From Rhipicephalus microplus (lineage: Eukaryota; Arthropoda; Arachnida; Ixodida; Ixodidae): DNA of 64,000 nt. The DNA is taken from contig NC_134700.1 of assembly GCF_043290135.1 (NCBI RefSeq), forward strand, positions 237,740,088-237,804,087. Direction: 5' to 3'. Position numbers and translations under genes: made by a program. The notes below the pieces were generated by a model. The model was not told where the DNA came from, did not search any database, and saw only the letters and a list, made by a program, of their open reading frames with translations. The first letter of the stretch is position 1. Each line of letters starts with the position of its first letter. Positions 47,823 to 62,129 of the stretch are shown here, piece by piece.

Positions 47823-50510
47823 AGGTTACCGGCTTTCGCATCTATTGGAGAAGAGCTTAGTTGTGCTACATACTAAGACGTACGTTTTGCCAGCCTCTTG
47901 GTACCGCGATCACGGACGAATAAACAGCTACACACTCGGAATTAAGTTTCTTCGCTAAACGTAACGGTAGCGCTGTTGCAGAAAAGCGTCAAATTATGTT
48001 CAACCAACAGCCGCAAGTGGCAACGAAAATCTGATACACGGTGTCCTGCGAGAAGGAACGCAATACGCGCAAGAAAACGCAGGCAACTGGGGGCTTTCAC
48101 TGCATTGCACGTAACTATACCACGGTTCTGATGCACACCGCAGCCATGGTCTTATAGCCGCCCGGGACGCAAGGATTGCCGAAGGTTTTCTGGGGTTTCC
48201 TGCTTTGTCTTTCTCCGACAGGGAAGCACAAGATAAAGACGGGGACGGCTTCGGTGAACACTGCGAGCGAGTTTCCCTGCAGCTTTTAGCGTTATTGCGT
48301 CCGTCTCCGGTCTCCCTCGAGAAATAAATCCGGTCATGTAAAAAATTGCCTCCCAAGGAGGTAAGCGATCAACTCTCGACTTTTCCCAGGGCCTCCGAGA
48401 TTTGATCGGAGCCGTAGGGAGAAAATTGGCACGTGACTACGAAGCAACGCGTAAAGCGTTTATCGCCTTCACGTTTTTCAAAGAAATAAAAAAGAGAAAA
48501 AATAGACGCAGGCTTAACTCGTTCATTATTCCTTCTTCCCTTTCCTCGAGAGAAATGAACGCCCCAGAAAACGCGTCATTGCGAAAGGCACTGTGGCGTT
48601 CAGTGAGTTTCCTTCCAGCACATGCCATCGGTATAGAATGTCGGATTGGTGTGCCGTCTCGGCTATCTCATAACGCGGTGTTGTGATCGAGGGGTTCCTC
48701 CGTTCGTGTTGGATTGAACCCCGAGGTAGAACAGGCAGGGGACGCACATCAAGGGCGCAGAAAGAGGTCTAGAGCAAAAAAAAAACAACAAAAAAACACG
48801 AAAATGATACTCGGGCAATAAAAAAGGGCGGAGGAAGAGAAGAAAAATGAGTGAGAGAGATCGCGAAGAAATACCTACACGGTGAAAAATAATCGGCCTT
48901 TCTCGGCCCGACCATTCGGGTACGGGAAAGCAAACGGCCGTTATGTTTCCGCCAAGCGAGATTGTGTAAAAGATATCTGCTTCGGATTGTATCTTCCTCA
49001 TAAGAAGTACGGCCTGCCACGTCTAGACAAGAAGTCCATTAACTTTTCTCTGCGGAATAGCTTGCGAGCGTGCAGAGAACTGGAAATACAGCACGATTCA
49101 TGACGGACTGCGTAATAGTTTTCAAAAGTAGCGTGTTGCCTTCGGGGAACGTATACTAATTGAGGGTCTCGCTTTTCGAATAGGTACAGCATCAGTATTT
49201 ATGTGTCCTGGAGTATCACTGTAACAGCGGGTGAAAGGAAAGCGGAGTCCTTTAATGTATGGCATCTCTCACAAAACCGTTTCGAGCAATGCAGTTTTTG
49301 GGCGAAAACGCTAATTGTATTTATTTCACTTACTGGTCACTGCAGCTAATGAGTGCGGCAGGGCTTTCGCCTACTTGCAACGCAAGAGGAGTTTAGCGGT
49401 TGCCGAACTTCCTAAGCTTGTCCTCGTCCAATCATATACCGTTTTTCTCGCCTGTCGGCGCGCGAGAGACAAGATCACAAGTCGATTATCGCGAAAATCT
49501 AGCGAGTCTCGTCTTTGCGCAAGCTTTTAAAGTGAAACTTTATTTGTGAGCATCTTCCTAACTTTCTTGACTGTGGCTGCTTGACTAGTATTACCGAACA
49601 CAGACCCTATCGCCACACAGAAAATTAGTCAAGGCTTTTTGCGTGGCAGTGGCCTATTGAATAGACTATAGCACCCCCGCTCTTTTTTTTTCCTCTTCTT
49701 TCACGTGTATACCCGTTTTTTCACTTTCCTTCTCATCTTTCTGCCCCCTTCCCTTAGTGCAGGGTATACCAAACTGGATGCTACCGTTCTGGTTGACCTC
49801 CCTGCCTTTCTCTCAATTTATTCCCTCTCTCTAGTCTTGCCGAATAGGCCATACTGCCACCATCCCACAACCTCGCCAGTTATCGGAATCGCGAGTCATA
49901 GCGTAACTAACATGATGTCACTTTAAATTATATAATAAACTGCTACTTTATGCGTCTAGCCATTTAAATTATCTTCTAATGTTGACTTTGTGTCTGCGCC
50001 TAACTTGCGGTCTACACTATCCTTTCATCCCAGCCAGCGAAGGACATTAGACAAAGTTGGTCAGAAATGATCGTAAATATTGTTGACACCGTATCATTGA
50101 GCGTGCGCACAAGGAGGAAGGGGGAGGGGGGGGCGCTACTCCCAACACTTCGTATTCGAACTGCATTCTGATCGTATGTGCTTCAGTGGGAGGTGGTACA
50201 GAAAAAGCATAGCGGGGGGGGGGGGGGGGGGCTGTGGTAAAGCTTCACCAACATCGCCCCCCCCCCCTCAATAGAGAGCCTTGCGCACGCCTGTAATCGA
50301 GCCCGTCACAAAATCGCGGATCGACGAAGTTCTGCAAGACTCACCGGTGTCGTACGTGTACCATGAGCGTCGGGGCGAAGACGCACGCCGACGGGCGCGC
50401 ACATTACCAGCGACGCACCGCGGCACGTCAAGATGTAGTTACCGCGGCGTTTCACAGGCGCACTCGTGCCTCCGACTGACTCGAACGACCGACCCTCGGC
50501 TTTCACTCAC
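47823..50510. other. Intron C-D, right end; LINE/SINE tail fragment
   Basis: At about 49730-49850 the text ccttagtgcagggtatacca, 'ggttgacctccctgcctttc' and a CT-rich run repeats the 3' UTR of the LINE at 25.8-25.98 kb, so a plus-strand LINE or SINE tail is present. Poly-G and poly-C runs lie at 50212-50231 and 50257-50268. ORFs 48000-49200 on both strands are unsupported. Confidence 0.5.
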
Positions 50511-50701
50511 CATGTTGAGCACGGTGAGCAGGTAGGTCTGTAGGTCTTCGTTGGAGTAGTACTCCACCATGGTGCGGTCGGCCACCAGCAGGGTCTCCAC
50601 GTTACGCTCCAGGCTCACCGAGCGACGACTACGTCGACGCGGCCGGTGCTCCCGAGGCCCAGCGCGGAACCCTCCGTGGCTGTGGGCGGGCAACGCAGCT
50701 C
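50511..50701 (-). CDS. ADAMTS: ADAMTS exon C: furin site and start of protease domain
   Basis: It ends at donor AACATG|gtgagt (phase 0). The left part encodes RPRRRSRR, then SVSLERNVETLLVADRTMVE and YYSNEDLQTYLLTVLNM. RSRR is a furin-type cleavage site and VETLLVAD is the first strand of the ADAMTS protease domain. The start is less certain. Acceptor gcgcag|GA at 50701 fits the phase-1 end of exon B and keeps the frame, but its pyrimidine tract is weak. A stronger tract ends at ctcaag near 50815, but it would need a different phase from exon B. Confidence 0.88.
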
Positions 50702-51616
50702 CTGCGCGACACGACCACGGGACCGCATGCAGAAGAGCTCGGGCTGCCGTTCTCTTTCCCCGAGCAGCGGATGCACAAAAGCATGCTTGGGCACCGGGAC
50801 AGTACATACCAGCCCTTGAGGAGGAAGAAGAGGAGACAGAAGAAGAAAAAAATGGGGCACTCGTTACTCTGAGCTCGATTGTCCGAATCAGTACAGAGCC
50901 AAAGCTAAAGGACAACTTACGCGTGCGCGAGGTTCGAGGGGAAAAAAAAGATAACGCAATTTCTTATGACGAGTAAAGAACGCGTCAGTTTGAGGGGATA
51001 ACCGTAGGTTTACACGGCAGTCTGATCACAATACAAGCCTAGTGAGGCGTTTTATATGAAGAAAAAGCGCGGGCATACACGCAGAGATGTGATCACCGGC
51101 TGTAATTGAGTTCTCCTGCAACTGTTTGGCAGTACGCTGATGAAACAGCTGCTTCTGTTGATGTTGCAGCGATGGTCATGTTAGAAAGAGGAGGCAAACA
51201 TGGCCCAATATAAAAAAAAGGGATCAATGTGATTTGTGCGACAAACTACCAACTTTCCAGGAAAGTTCTTGACTGCTACATTAATCCTGACAGTGTTCAC
51301 CTACATGTGTCGAACTAACACCAGCTAATTTAAAATTAAATTTCCGATGCCGCTTAGTACAAGAAGTACAGGTTTCAAGCGTGATGCTGTAGCGGATGGC
51401 AGAAGTTTGAGTAAACGTAACGCGTCAGTATAATCACTTAAAGTGACAGGTTTTAAGTTGAACGGTGTATACTTGCTATTTGGTACAATTACTTTCATAC
51501 AGGTATTTCATACGTAAGACCATTCCTTACCAGTGCCCATTTTACCTTGACGCATCGCAAACGACCTACTCAACTAAGCTTTCGCGTCTGTCTCCACGCT
51601 CCTCTGGGCCACTCAC

Positions 51617-51806
51617 CGTTGGTGGCGCAGAACGACGAGGACTGCTGTCCGTCCTGAGCACGTGACATCCACTCGTCAGGAAAAGCGCCGACATTTCCCG
51701 AGCTGACGGAGCGCTTGTAAACGAGATGAGGCTGAGGGTCGTGTCCCTGCGGTGGCTCCAATGGCTCCACGAGGTAGTCTTCGCGCTCGGTACGCACAAA
51801 GCCGGT
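51617..51806 (-). CDS. ADAMTS: ADAMTS exon B: prodomain, C-terminal half
   Basis: Acceptor cattggcag|ACC (phase 0), donor AACG|gtgagt (phase 1), 190 bp. It encodes TGFVRTEREDYLVEPLEP, then HLVYKRS and SSSFCATN. DY-x-x-EPL and PHxVYKR are standard landmarks of ADAMTS prodomains, and the lone Cys near the end corresponds to the cysteine thought to keep the zymogen inactive. It joins exon A as STCNGL-TGFV. Confidence 0.93.
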
Positions 51807-52264
51807 CTGCCAATGGGGAAAAGCACAGTCAGGAGACGGAGGTAGAAACAAGGAAAAGGGAAGTTCAAAGACAGTTCAGAAAGAAGTGGGAAGTTGTTTG
51901 GCTTGCTGTACATAAAATTGGGGGAGGAGGATAAACAGGTCACCTATAAATTGACGAGCAATTTTTATTTACAGAGCCTCTCCCCCCCCCCCCCCCCAAA
52001 AAAAAAAAAACAGCACGCTCACAAGGGTTCTTCCGCAGACAACTCAAAATTTGTTTTAAAGAATTGACTCGAGGGCGAGAGTTATCTGCTTCGTCATCTT
52101 TTTTCCAGTCGAGTAATGACTTCCCCCCTCCCCATTTTTCCTTTCTGCGCTAACGGGCTTTTTTGCACTGTCACTGTGGTGGGCCAACGTTTGACCAAAG
52201 GACGACATCGTGTGACGATAACGGCATCATCTAACGTCTTAGTGACGTAACTACGACGTCAGGA
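51807..52264. other. Intron A-B, left end
   Basis: Contains a poly-C/poly-A run at 51985-52011. Nothing else recognised. Confidence 0.5.
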
Positions 52265-53820
52265 ATTATTTATTTATTTATTTATTTATTTTCCAAATAC
52301 TGTTAGCCTTTCGGCTGTTACAGGGGTGAGACCTACTAAAAATGTCAAACATCAATACATTCAAATCATACAGCAATTCAAACAGCAACACTTGAACTTG
52401 GAATCGTTACTTGACATACATAGGAAACACCGGCTTTGAGGCTGAAGGAAAAACAGTGCAGTCGTAGTAAGCATACAAATAAATTGTAATAAATTAACAT
52501 AGTAGACCATGCTTACTGAAAAATATTTTTGAGCCCTTCCTCAAATTCTTCTAATGAATCACAATGAACCAGTGGTAATGGCAAAGCATTCCACTGACGA
52601 ATTGTTTTTGGAAAAAATGAATTCGCATATACATTGACACGCTGTTGTGGCACTTCGTATGTGTAATCATTTACATTTCTCAGGTTTCTTCCGCGGCGTG
52701 GCGTTAAGTATTTTGTTGTGTTTATGTTCAATTTATTTTTTGACAATAAAAACAAGAACTTCATCCTTGCCAATTGCCGTCGTTCAGCTAAAGTGGGCAG
52801 TTGAAGAGAGCGTGGCATTTCTGTTACTGACTCAGTCGAGGAGTACTTTGAAAGAATAAACCTGGCAGCTCGCCTTCGTACTCTTTCTAGCATATTAATG
52901 AGGCCGATTTTCGAGGGATCCCACACAATGCTGGCATATTCCAATGTTGGCCGAAAATACGTAAGATATGCTGCTAGCTTAACGGGAGTCGTAGCAAGTC
53001 TTAATTTTCTTCGCAAGTACCATAGTTTTCTCTCCGCCACCGCACAAATGTTTTCCAAATGGGTCCTCCAATTTAGATTACTGGCTATTGTTACACCTAA
53101 ATATTTTATTTCATTGACGGTAGACAGGCGGGTAGAACATAGAGTGTAATTGGAATAAAAGACACGCTTACTTTTGTTTGTGACGCGCAAAGCAACTGTT
53201 ATAGTTTGATTTATTTCCATTTTAGATTCAATGCACCAACTACTGACAGCATCAAGAATATCATTAAACGTTTTTTGGTCAGCTTCACTGTGTATTTCTT
53301 TATAAATTAGACAGTCGTCTGCAAAAAGTCGCACTGTAGTACTTCTATCTATGCCGCATGAAATGTCATTTATGTAAGTTAAGAAAAATATCGGTCCTAA
53401 AACTGAACCTTGCGGTACCCCTGAGGTAACGCTTAATAACTCAGATTTGAAGCCGTTTATTTCTACATATTGTGTTCTGCCTGTCGGGTACGCACTTATC
53501 CACTGTATTATGTTATAATTTATGCCTAGGTGTGCTAATTTATTGATTAACTCCCTGTGAGGAACCTTGTCAAAGGCTTTGGAGAAGTCGAGACATATTG
53601 CGTCAATCTGAACACTATTATTTAAGGCACGCGTGAAATCATCGACTGTTTCTATTAATTGGGTTACAGTGGATAAATTCTGCCGAAAACCATGCTGATT
53701 AGGAGAAAATGTTTTTGTGCTCTCAAGATACGTGTACATAGCTTTGGATATAATATGCTCTAAAAGCTTGCAGCATACACAGGTGAGGGAAATTGGACGG
53801 TAATTTTCCACCTTTTGTTT
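52265..53820 (-). mobile_element. 5'-truncated LINE with intact 432-residue RT ORF
   Basis: The minus-strand ORF 53811-52513 begins ENYRPISLTCVCCKLLEHII and contains motif A LDFSKAFDKVPH, motif B SGVPQGSVLGP and motif C LFADDCLIY with both catalytic Asp residues. It also has NEIKYLGVTI, LEYASIVWDP and the C-terminal WNALPLPLV. There are no stops or frameshifts from RT motif 0 to the end. The 3' UTR (52290-52512) ends in an AAATA repeat (52265-52290). The endonuclease and ORF1 are missing, so this copy cannot move by itself. The motifs fit the Jockey/CR1/L2 group; I cannot fix the clade. Confidence 0.95.
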
Positions 53821-53879
53821 CCATTATTGCGATCTGTGACGTAAAATGGAAATAGCCATCACGTGATGATATTCTTTTT

Positions 53880-54372
53880 GCGTCACTCATATTGACGCCA
53901 CTGACGCCGACTGTCCGTTCGATTGGGCATCTAAGGATTTCGCCTTAATAGAATAAAGCACAGCTTGCGAACAAGTCCTGGCAAGCGAACGAGCGTTTCA
54001 CAAGTCTGCGTGCATCGTTTTGTCAGTGCTGCCATGAAAATTTGGTCCAGCCGACGCAGTTTGGGCCCGAAACATTGGAGAGGGAGAAGAGTGGCTGCCT
54101 GGCACTATCAAACAATTCAACAGCGTCAGATTATGATGACCATCGAGACATCAGCCGGGCTACTTGAGCGCGACACGGACCAGGTTAATCTGAGGGATAG
54201 CTCCACTGCTGCGACAAGCGGAGCAGTGACCGGGTCATTCCCTGAAACTGAAGTCAAGCCTAATGAAGCCCCTGACACCGAAGAGTCTGGTGCACCTGCG
54301 TAGCGGCGTTCGACGCGAGCTAGGAAACCAGTACAGCGGTGTGCACCACAAGAAGGAAGGACTGCTGGAAAG
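53880..54372 (+). pseudogene. Gypsy-like polyprotein C-terminal remnant
   Basis: ORF 53965-54303 reads KIWSSRRSLGPKHWRG and RDTDQVNLRD. It stops at TAG (54301-54303), and the same frame continues RRSTRARKPVQRCAP. VWxRNxGxGPxWxxG, HxDQxRxR and RRSTRxRxPxxR are the usual marks of the C-terminal end of tick Ty3/gypsy integrase. The Cys/zinc and DDE parts are not visible, and the LINE 52265-53820 lies on its left. It is a decayed fragment interrupted by the SINE at 54373. Confidence 0.55.
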
Positions 54373-54610
54373 CCCCGCCGCGGTGGTCTAGTGGCTAAGG
54401 TACTCGGCTGCTGACCCGCAGGTCGCGGGTTCGATTCCCGGCTGCGGCGGCTGCATTTCCGATAGAGGCGGAAATGTTGTAGGCCCGTGTGCTCAGATTT
54501 GGGCGCACGTTAAAGAACCCCAGGTGGTCAAAATTTCCGGAGCCCTCCACTACGGCGTCTCTCATAATCATATAGTGGTTTTGAGACGTTAAACCCTACA
54601 AATCAATCAA
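54373..54610 (+). mobile_element. tRNA-derived SINE (Ruka-like), copy 5
   Basis: Full-length copy. Box A is TGGTCTAGTGGCTAAGG and box B GGGTTCGATTCCC. The 16-bp perfect target duplication AAGGACTGCTGGAAAG stands at 54357-54372 and 54611-54626. The best-preserved head in the window, useful as family reference. Confidence 0.97.
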
Positions 54611-54626
54611 AAGGACTGCTGGAAAG

Positions 54627-56857
54627 TAGATTGCGCTGTACGCGCACGCGCATAACCGCCTACAGTTAGAGATAGTGTTTATCTATGCTTGCACTGAGTC
54701 GCACCCGATTGTACTCGATATCATTTCACGGTGACTATAAAAAACGATAGCCGCATCGAATGAAACGTTCTTGTTCGGGCAGCTTTCGTCTGGTTCACTT
54801 CTTGGATGCTGCGCGCTCCACCCATCATCCCGATGTTGCAGTTAGTACGCGGCAAGGATCTACTGGTGTCTAAGGGGGCACCGTCGGCCAGTCGCAATCT
54901 CCGGTTCACGTCGTCACATCGCGACAGCGCTGGCTTTGTCGCAAGTAGACACTAAGTGCGGCAAAGCCCGCTTGTCAGGCGGCAACTAGCCAAATGTTGC
55001 GAGTCAACTACGATTTTAGCGGTAGACACGGATATTAAAGAACAGGACGAAATGGAGGCTCGAAACTTGCTGAAGAAAGTATAATAGAAGCTAAAATAAA
55101 TGTTCGCAATCATTTGAATAAAAACAAAAATGTGGCCAAAAATCATCTTACGCGATCATTTGACGATACAAAGCGTGTTTGTAATTAAATGACGCAGCTC
55201 TGTTTTTCCCCCGTCGCTACTCCCTCGTTAAGATCTGCTCCGCAAGGTTTCCCAACAATCCCAGCGTCTCGCAATCTTTTAATAACCTCAATCGATTTTG
55301 ATTAATTATAGAGACAGATACAATTAGCAAAGCGGAAACCGGGCGGGGCCATTGCCTGCAAATTATGCAAGGCTAGATCCGCTGGCTACCTACAGCATCC
55401 TAAACTAAACTTAACTATTGCCTGAAAGAAAATTAAGGGTACAACTCGGTGCTCACGCCACGAGAGAGAGCGAGAGAAATGAGGTTTATTTGCAAGCGCC
55501 GAGAATGCTGCCACGAAACATCATCGCTTTAAAATGCTTCGTAAAAGGCACCCTACAACTTGCAGTGTACACAACCAAATTGGACGCCAAGATTACTGAA
55601 GCGTGAAGACAGACGCGACAAAACATCTGGCAATATGGGGAACGTCATAAAATGAGACGACGACAGATTACTCGATAGAGAATCACCAGCTCGTGAAAGA
55701 TTGGCGCCTTACGAAAAGAAAAGGAAACGTCGCTCTGCCAGTGGGACTGCCAGCTACTCCCCGTACGATGAATTCTACTGCGATATAAAATAAAAATAGT
55801 AATGCGCCTGCATCGATTTGTCCCCACTTGTTGCGACCGTTTTAAGGATCTTTGCTGAACTGTATGTAGATACACTTATAATGCGATAGTTAGTTCATAA
55901 CAGAAAAATATATTATTTCAATTTTGATAGTCACAGTGAGCGATGTGAACGAGCAGTATCGGCACAACTCAAACTAATTTAATCACGCCACGTCGAAGGA
56001 ACAAAACAAAAAAAGAAGGAACTCATCCTTTAATCACGTGACTGGCATTGATCGATTCCCTGATTATGCGTAAACACAGTCAATCACTCGCCTCATTTTT
56101 CGGACGAGAACTAGTTTATAGCTGAACTATGGGAGAAGTGAAGGCTTCGGAACTTTCCTTTTTAGATCGGTCAGAACTTCGAGCTGAATTATTCGGCACT
56201 TTAAACCAGATTTGATGGAGGCGGCCGTTCGATGGTTAGAAGAGCGAAGCGCATCATTAAAGCCGACATTATCAAGATTGATGAGCCAATGCTTTGTACG
56301 GAAACCATTAAAAATAATGCACAATTGTCTTCATAACCAATATGGGCAAAAGCAGCCGATGCGCTGCTAGCCGGCGCTCGGGCACAGAGCTCAAAATCCG
56401 CCCTAGCAAAATTTAAACTGCATCTCAAGGCGAAGACTACTGAATCAAGAAAAAATGAAGTAAACATAACAACTTTCGTAATGGTTATTATCTAGAGTCA
56501 CCAAATTTGCGCCTCCTCCTATTTAATAGAGAATGAAAGAAAATTAAACACGCACACACAATTTCACGAACGCCCTACTTTTTCTTCCACTCAAGTAATT
56601 CCGTAACCTTAATTGGAGATATTCGAAAGTGCGTTCGTCAGTGTTTCAAGCTATCATTTTTTTTTAGCTTGACGAAACAGAGAACGAGATTCGACGCGCC
56701 TGTCAGCAAATCAGAAAGTTTTGTAAAAATAAGCGTACTTTTCATCGATAATTAGGCATTATATTAGGTAAAAATACGAGGAAGCATAAAGGACCTGGCT
56801 GGTATACTTTGTTTATCTAAAGGCTAAAAAGTAGGTATAAAACGACAATTGATGAAT
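54627..56857. other. Intron A-B; no gene recognised
   Basis: The stretch right of the SINE may be the LTR side of the gypsy remnant, but I see no LTR boundary. No other feature is supported. Confidence 0.4.
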
Positions 56858-56936
<79 letters not shown>

Positions 56937-56937
56937 A
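56858..56937. repeat. (GAAA)n microsatellite
   Basis: Perfect tetranucleotide run of about 20 units. Confidence 0.95.
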
Positions 56938-59289
<2,352 letters not shown>

Positions 59290-59830
59290 TGATAGTTTTA
59301 GGGCCGAAGCTCCCTAAGGTCGATGTTTGTCCGTCGTCGTTGGCGTTGTTGTGCACCGTAGCCACCGCTGATAATGTCGATGATGCTGGTGACGATGAAG
59401 AACAAGCGCGTTCCAGACTACACATTCTCTTTCAGCCATCACGGCACAGCACATGCAAGGTACCCACTATTACACTCATGACAATGATGATCACGGACAA
59501 CTGCCTTGTGCTGTATATGACGTCTCGATATGCTGTAGATGCATTTCGTATGGCTGGAAACGACCAACAACCACCAGGGGAACGTGCCCAGACCTCGTCT
59601 TTGCCAACTTCAGGCTAGATACGATACCACACAGCAGTAATAATGAATTCAAAACTAAATTCACAACTCCACACCACATACAAGTTATGGCCAATAAACA
59701 TTGTATGTAACTGAACAAAGTTTGACACTCGTTCATGTGTTTAAGTGTTCAATGTCACGGGTGATTTGCGGTAACACCGAACGATCTGATTGCTTTGCCC
59801 ACTCATCATCATTCACTTCGTGGATATGTT
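59290..59830 (-). repeat. Repeat with GGGGCGAAGC-type ends, copy 2
   Basis: The ends match the 28228 copy in reverse: ttttagggccgaagctccct at the left and cactcatcatcattcacttc at the right. The interior is different and longer. On the plus strand 59561-59605 encodes RPTTTRGTCPDLVFANF, which resembles the end of an APE-type endonuclease of tick non-LTR elements (recalled, not searched). This may therefore be a composite of two repeats. Confidence 0.45.
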
Positions 59831-60140
59831 TTTTTTTTTTCGCACATCTCAGCGCCTAATCTCAAGCGTGAAAACACTTATCTCCACCAGGCTTTTCTAG
59901 AAGTGACAATTGGCTCAAGCAGCTCCGCAGTTAAAACTCCGCCAGTAACCGAGCGTCACGCCAGGTAGTGCAAAAAAGGATATAGTTAAACCGTGCAGTC
60001 GAGTTTTCCAGGGTGACTGCGGCGCCAGAACGCAATGTCTAGAGGAGTGAAAACGCAATAATAGGTTGGGGTCAGTCGAAATGGAACGCGATGCCTGCGT
60101 CTCCCTGCCCGCGTGAGGGCAAATTAGGAGTGCCCCAAAC
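59831..60140. other. No feature recognised
   Basis: Short intron stretch between repeats. Confidence 0.4.
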
Positions 60141-61360
60141 GGTGATCCTGCTTGTTCCAAAGGAACAAGCAGGATTTCGAACAGGCTAGTCAACAATCGA
60201 CCATATTCATACTATCAATCAGGTAATAGAGAAATGCTCAGGATATAACCAACCACTATACACAGCCTTCATAGATTACCAGAAGGCGTTTGATTCAGTA
60301 GAAATATCAGCCGTCATGCAGACACTGCGGAATCAGGGCGTCGATGAAGTATATATAAACATTCTGGAAGAAATCTACAGGGGATCAACTGCTACCATAG
60401 TGCTTCATAAAGAAAGCAACAGAATACCAATCAAGAAGGGTGTAAAGCAGGGGGACACAATCTCCCCAATGCTATTTACCGCGTGCTTACAGGAGGTTTT
60501 CAGAAGCCTAGAATGGGAACAGTTAGGGATAAGAGTTAATGGAGAGTACCTTAGTAACCTGCGCTTTGCCGTTGACATTGCATTGCTGAGTAACTCAGGG
60601 GACGAATTGCAACTCATGATTACGGAGTTAGACAAGGAGAGCAGAAAGGTGGGTCTTAAAATTAGTCTGCAGAAAACGAAAGTAATGTACAACAACCTCA
60701 GAAAAGAGCAGCGCTTCGAGATAGGTAATAGTGCACTTGAAGTTGTAAAAGACTATGTCTACTTAGGGCAGGTAATAACCGCGGAGCCAAACCACGAGAT
60801 TGAAGTAACTAGAAGAATAAGAATGGGGTGGAGCACATTTGGCAAGCACTCTCAAATTATGACAGGTAGATTGCCACTATCCCTCTAGAGGAAGGTATAT
60901 AACAGCTGTATCTTGCCGGTACTTAGATACGGAGCAGAAACCTGGAGACTTACAAAGAGGGTTCAGCTTAAGTTGAGGACGACGCAACGAGCAATGGAAA
61001 GAAAAATGGTAGGGGTAACCTTAAGAGACAAGAAGAGAGCAGAGTGGATTAGAGAACAAACGGGGGGGGGGGGGGGGGGAGTTAAGGATATCATAGCTGA
61101 AATCAAGAAGAGGAAATGGACATGGGCCGGGCATGTAGCGCGTAGACAGGATAACCGCTGGTCATTAAGGGTAACTGACTGTATTCCCAGAGAAGGCAAG
61201 CGGGTTAGGGGGAGACAGAAGGTTACGTGGGCAGATGAGATAAAGAAGTTTGCGGGTATAAATTGGCAGCAGCAAGCACAGGACCGAGTTAACTGGCGGA
61301 ACACGGGAGAGGCCTTTGTCCTGCAGTGGACGTAGTCAGGCTGATGATGATGATGATGAT

Positions 61361-61389
<29 letters not shown>
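60141..61389 (+). mobile_element. Decayed RTE-type LINE, 5'-truncated
   Basis: Encodes EQAGFRTG, a stop, then STIDHIHTINQVIEK, motif A AFIDYQKAFDSV, motif B GVKQGDTISPMLF and YVYLGQVI. A second in-frame stop falls at 60886-60888. It continues with CILPVLRYGAETW, KKRKWTWAGHVARRQD, WADEIKKFAG and FVLQWT, then stop. GVKQGDTISPxLF and WAGHVAR are typical of RTE-group elements. Motif C reads FAVDIALLS instead of FADD, so the catalytic Asp is lost. A poly-G expansion sits at 61062-61079. The tail is (TGATGA)n to 61389. At the 5' end an inverted 14-bp copy of its own first bases forms a hairpin (60143-60173). Confidence 0.93.
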
Positions 61390-61391
<2 letters not shown>

Positions 61392-62129
61392 ACGGTGAAT
61401 GTCAGCGAACTTAGGATGGGCTAGTGCCTAAGGTCCCTATATCTAGGGACCTTACTAGTGCTAGCAACGCAGCGCTCTCTGGTCAGCGAACAGTGCCGTC
61501 CTGTCGTCTCGCTCTTGCGAATGTTTGTTTTTTGCGTTCAAAATTCTTTGTCAACTATGCACCACCTCACCAAATTTTAAGTTTTGTGAAACTATTATGG
61601 CTTCCGCGTGTGAGGTGGACGCTCTCTGCATGTATCCCCCAGGACCACCACGAGTGTTGCAATTGTTGCTTAGGCAACCTCCGTTTTCCGCGGCCTCCGA
61701 ACGAGTGGACCACGTAGCTCGGCTAAACAATCGCGGCGTTGTTAATTCACACTGCGACACGTGACCAGAATCTCATGCGTGGAAGAGCGCGCCCAGACTG
61801 TAGAGGAAGCTAAAAGAAACATACGCACACAGCACTGTGTGCGATTCTTTTAGCTTTGTGTCCTTTCGAGGTTCTTTGTTCCACGCTCATTGTGCACCAA
61901 CTTGCCTCAACAACCTGTGTTGAGAATCTCGTGCACAAGCGAGTTTTTTTTTTTGTCCTTTTCTTTTATCTGCCTGCGTTTGAAGGGGATCTCGTGCCTC
62001 GAACGACAGTGCCGTGCCGGTGTGCTTTCGTATAGATACCGGCGCACTCAAGGTCGGCAGCACTCTTGTTCCCGATTAGATATCGCCCCAGGATCTTACG
62101 ATACCGCCCCCCCCCCCCCCCTCGTTCAC
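61390..62129. other. No gene recognised; short hairpin
   Basis: TAAGGTCCCTA and its inverse form a small palindrome at 61429-61454. A poly-C run lies at 62107-62121. ORFs 61424-61764 have no recognisable domain. Confidence 0.45.

Noticed and set aside
50569..50976. 135-residue plus-strand ORF, Arg/Ala-rich
   Set aside because: Antisense to ADAMTS exon C, where GC-rich coding keeps other frames open.
60405..60695. Minus-strand ORF
   Set aside because: Antisense shadow of the RTE reverse transcriptase frame.
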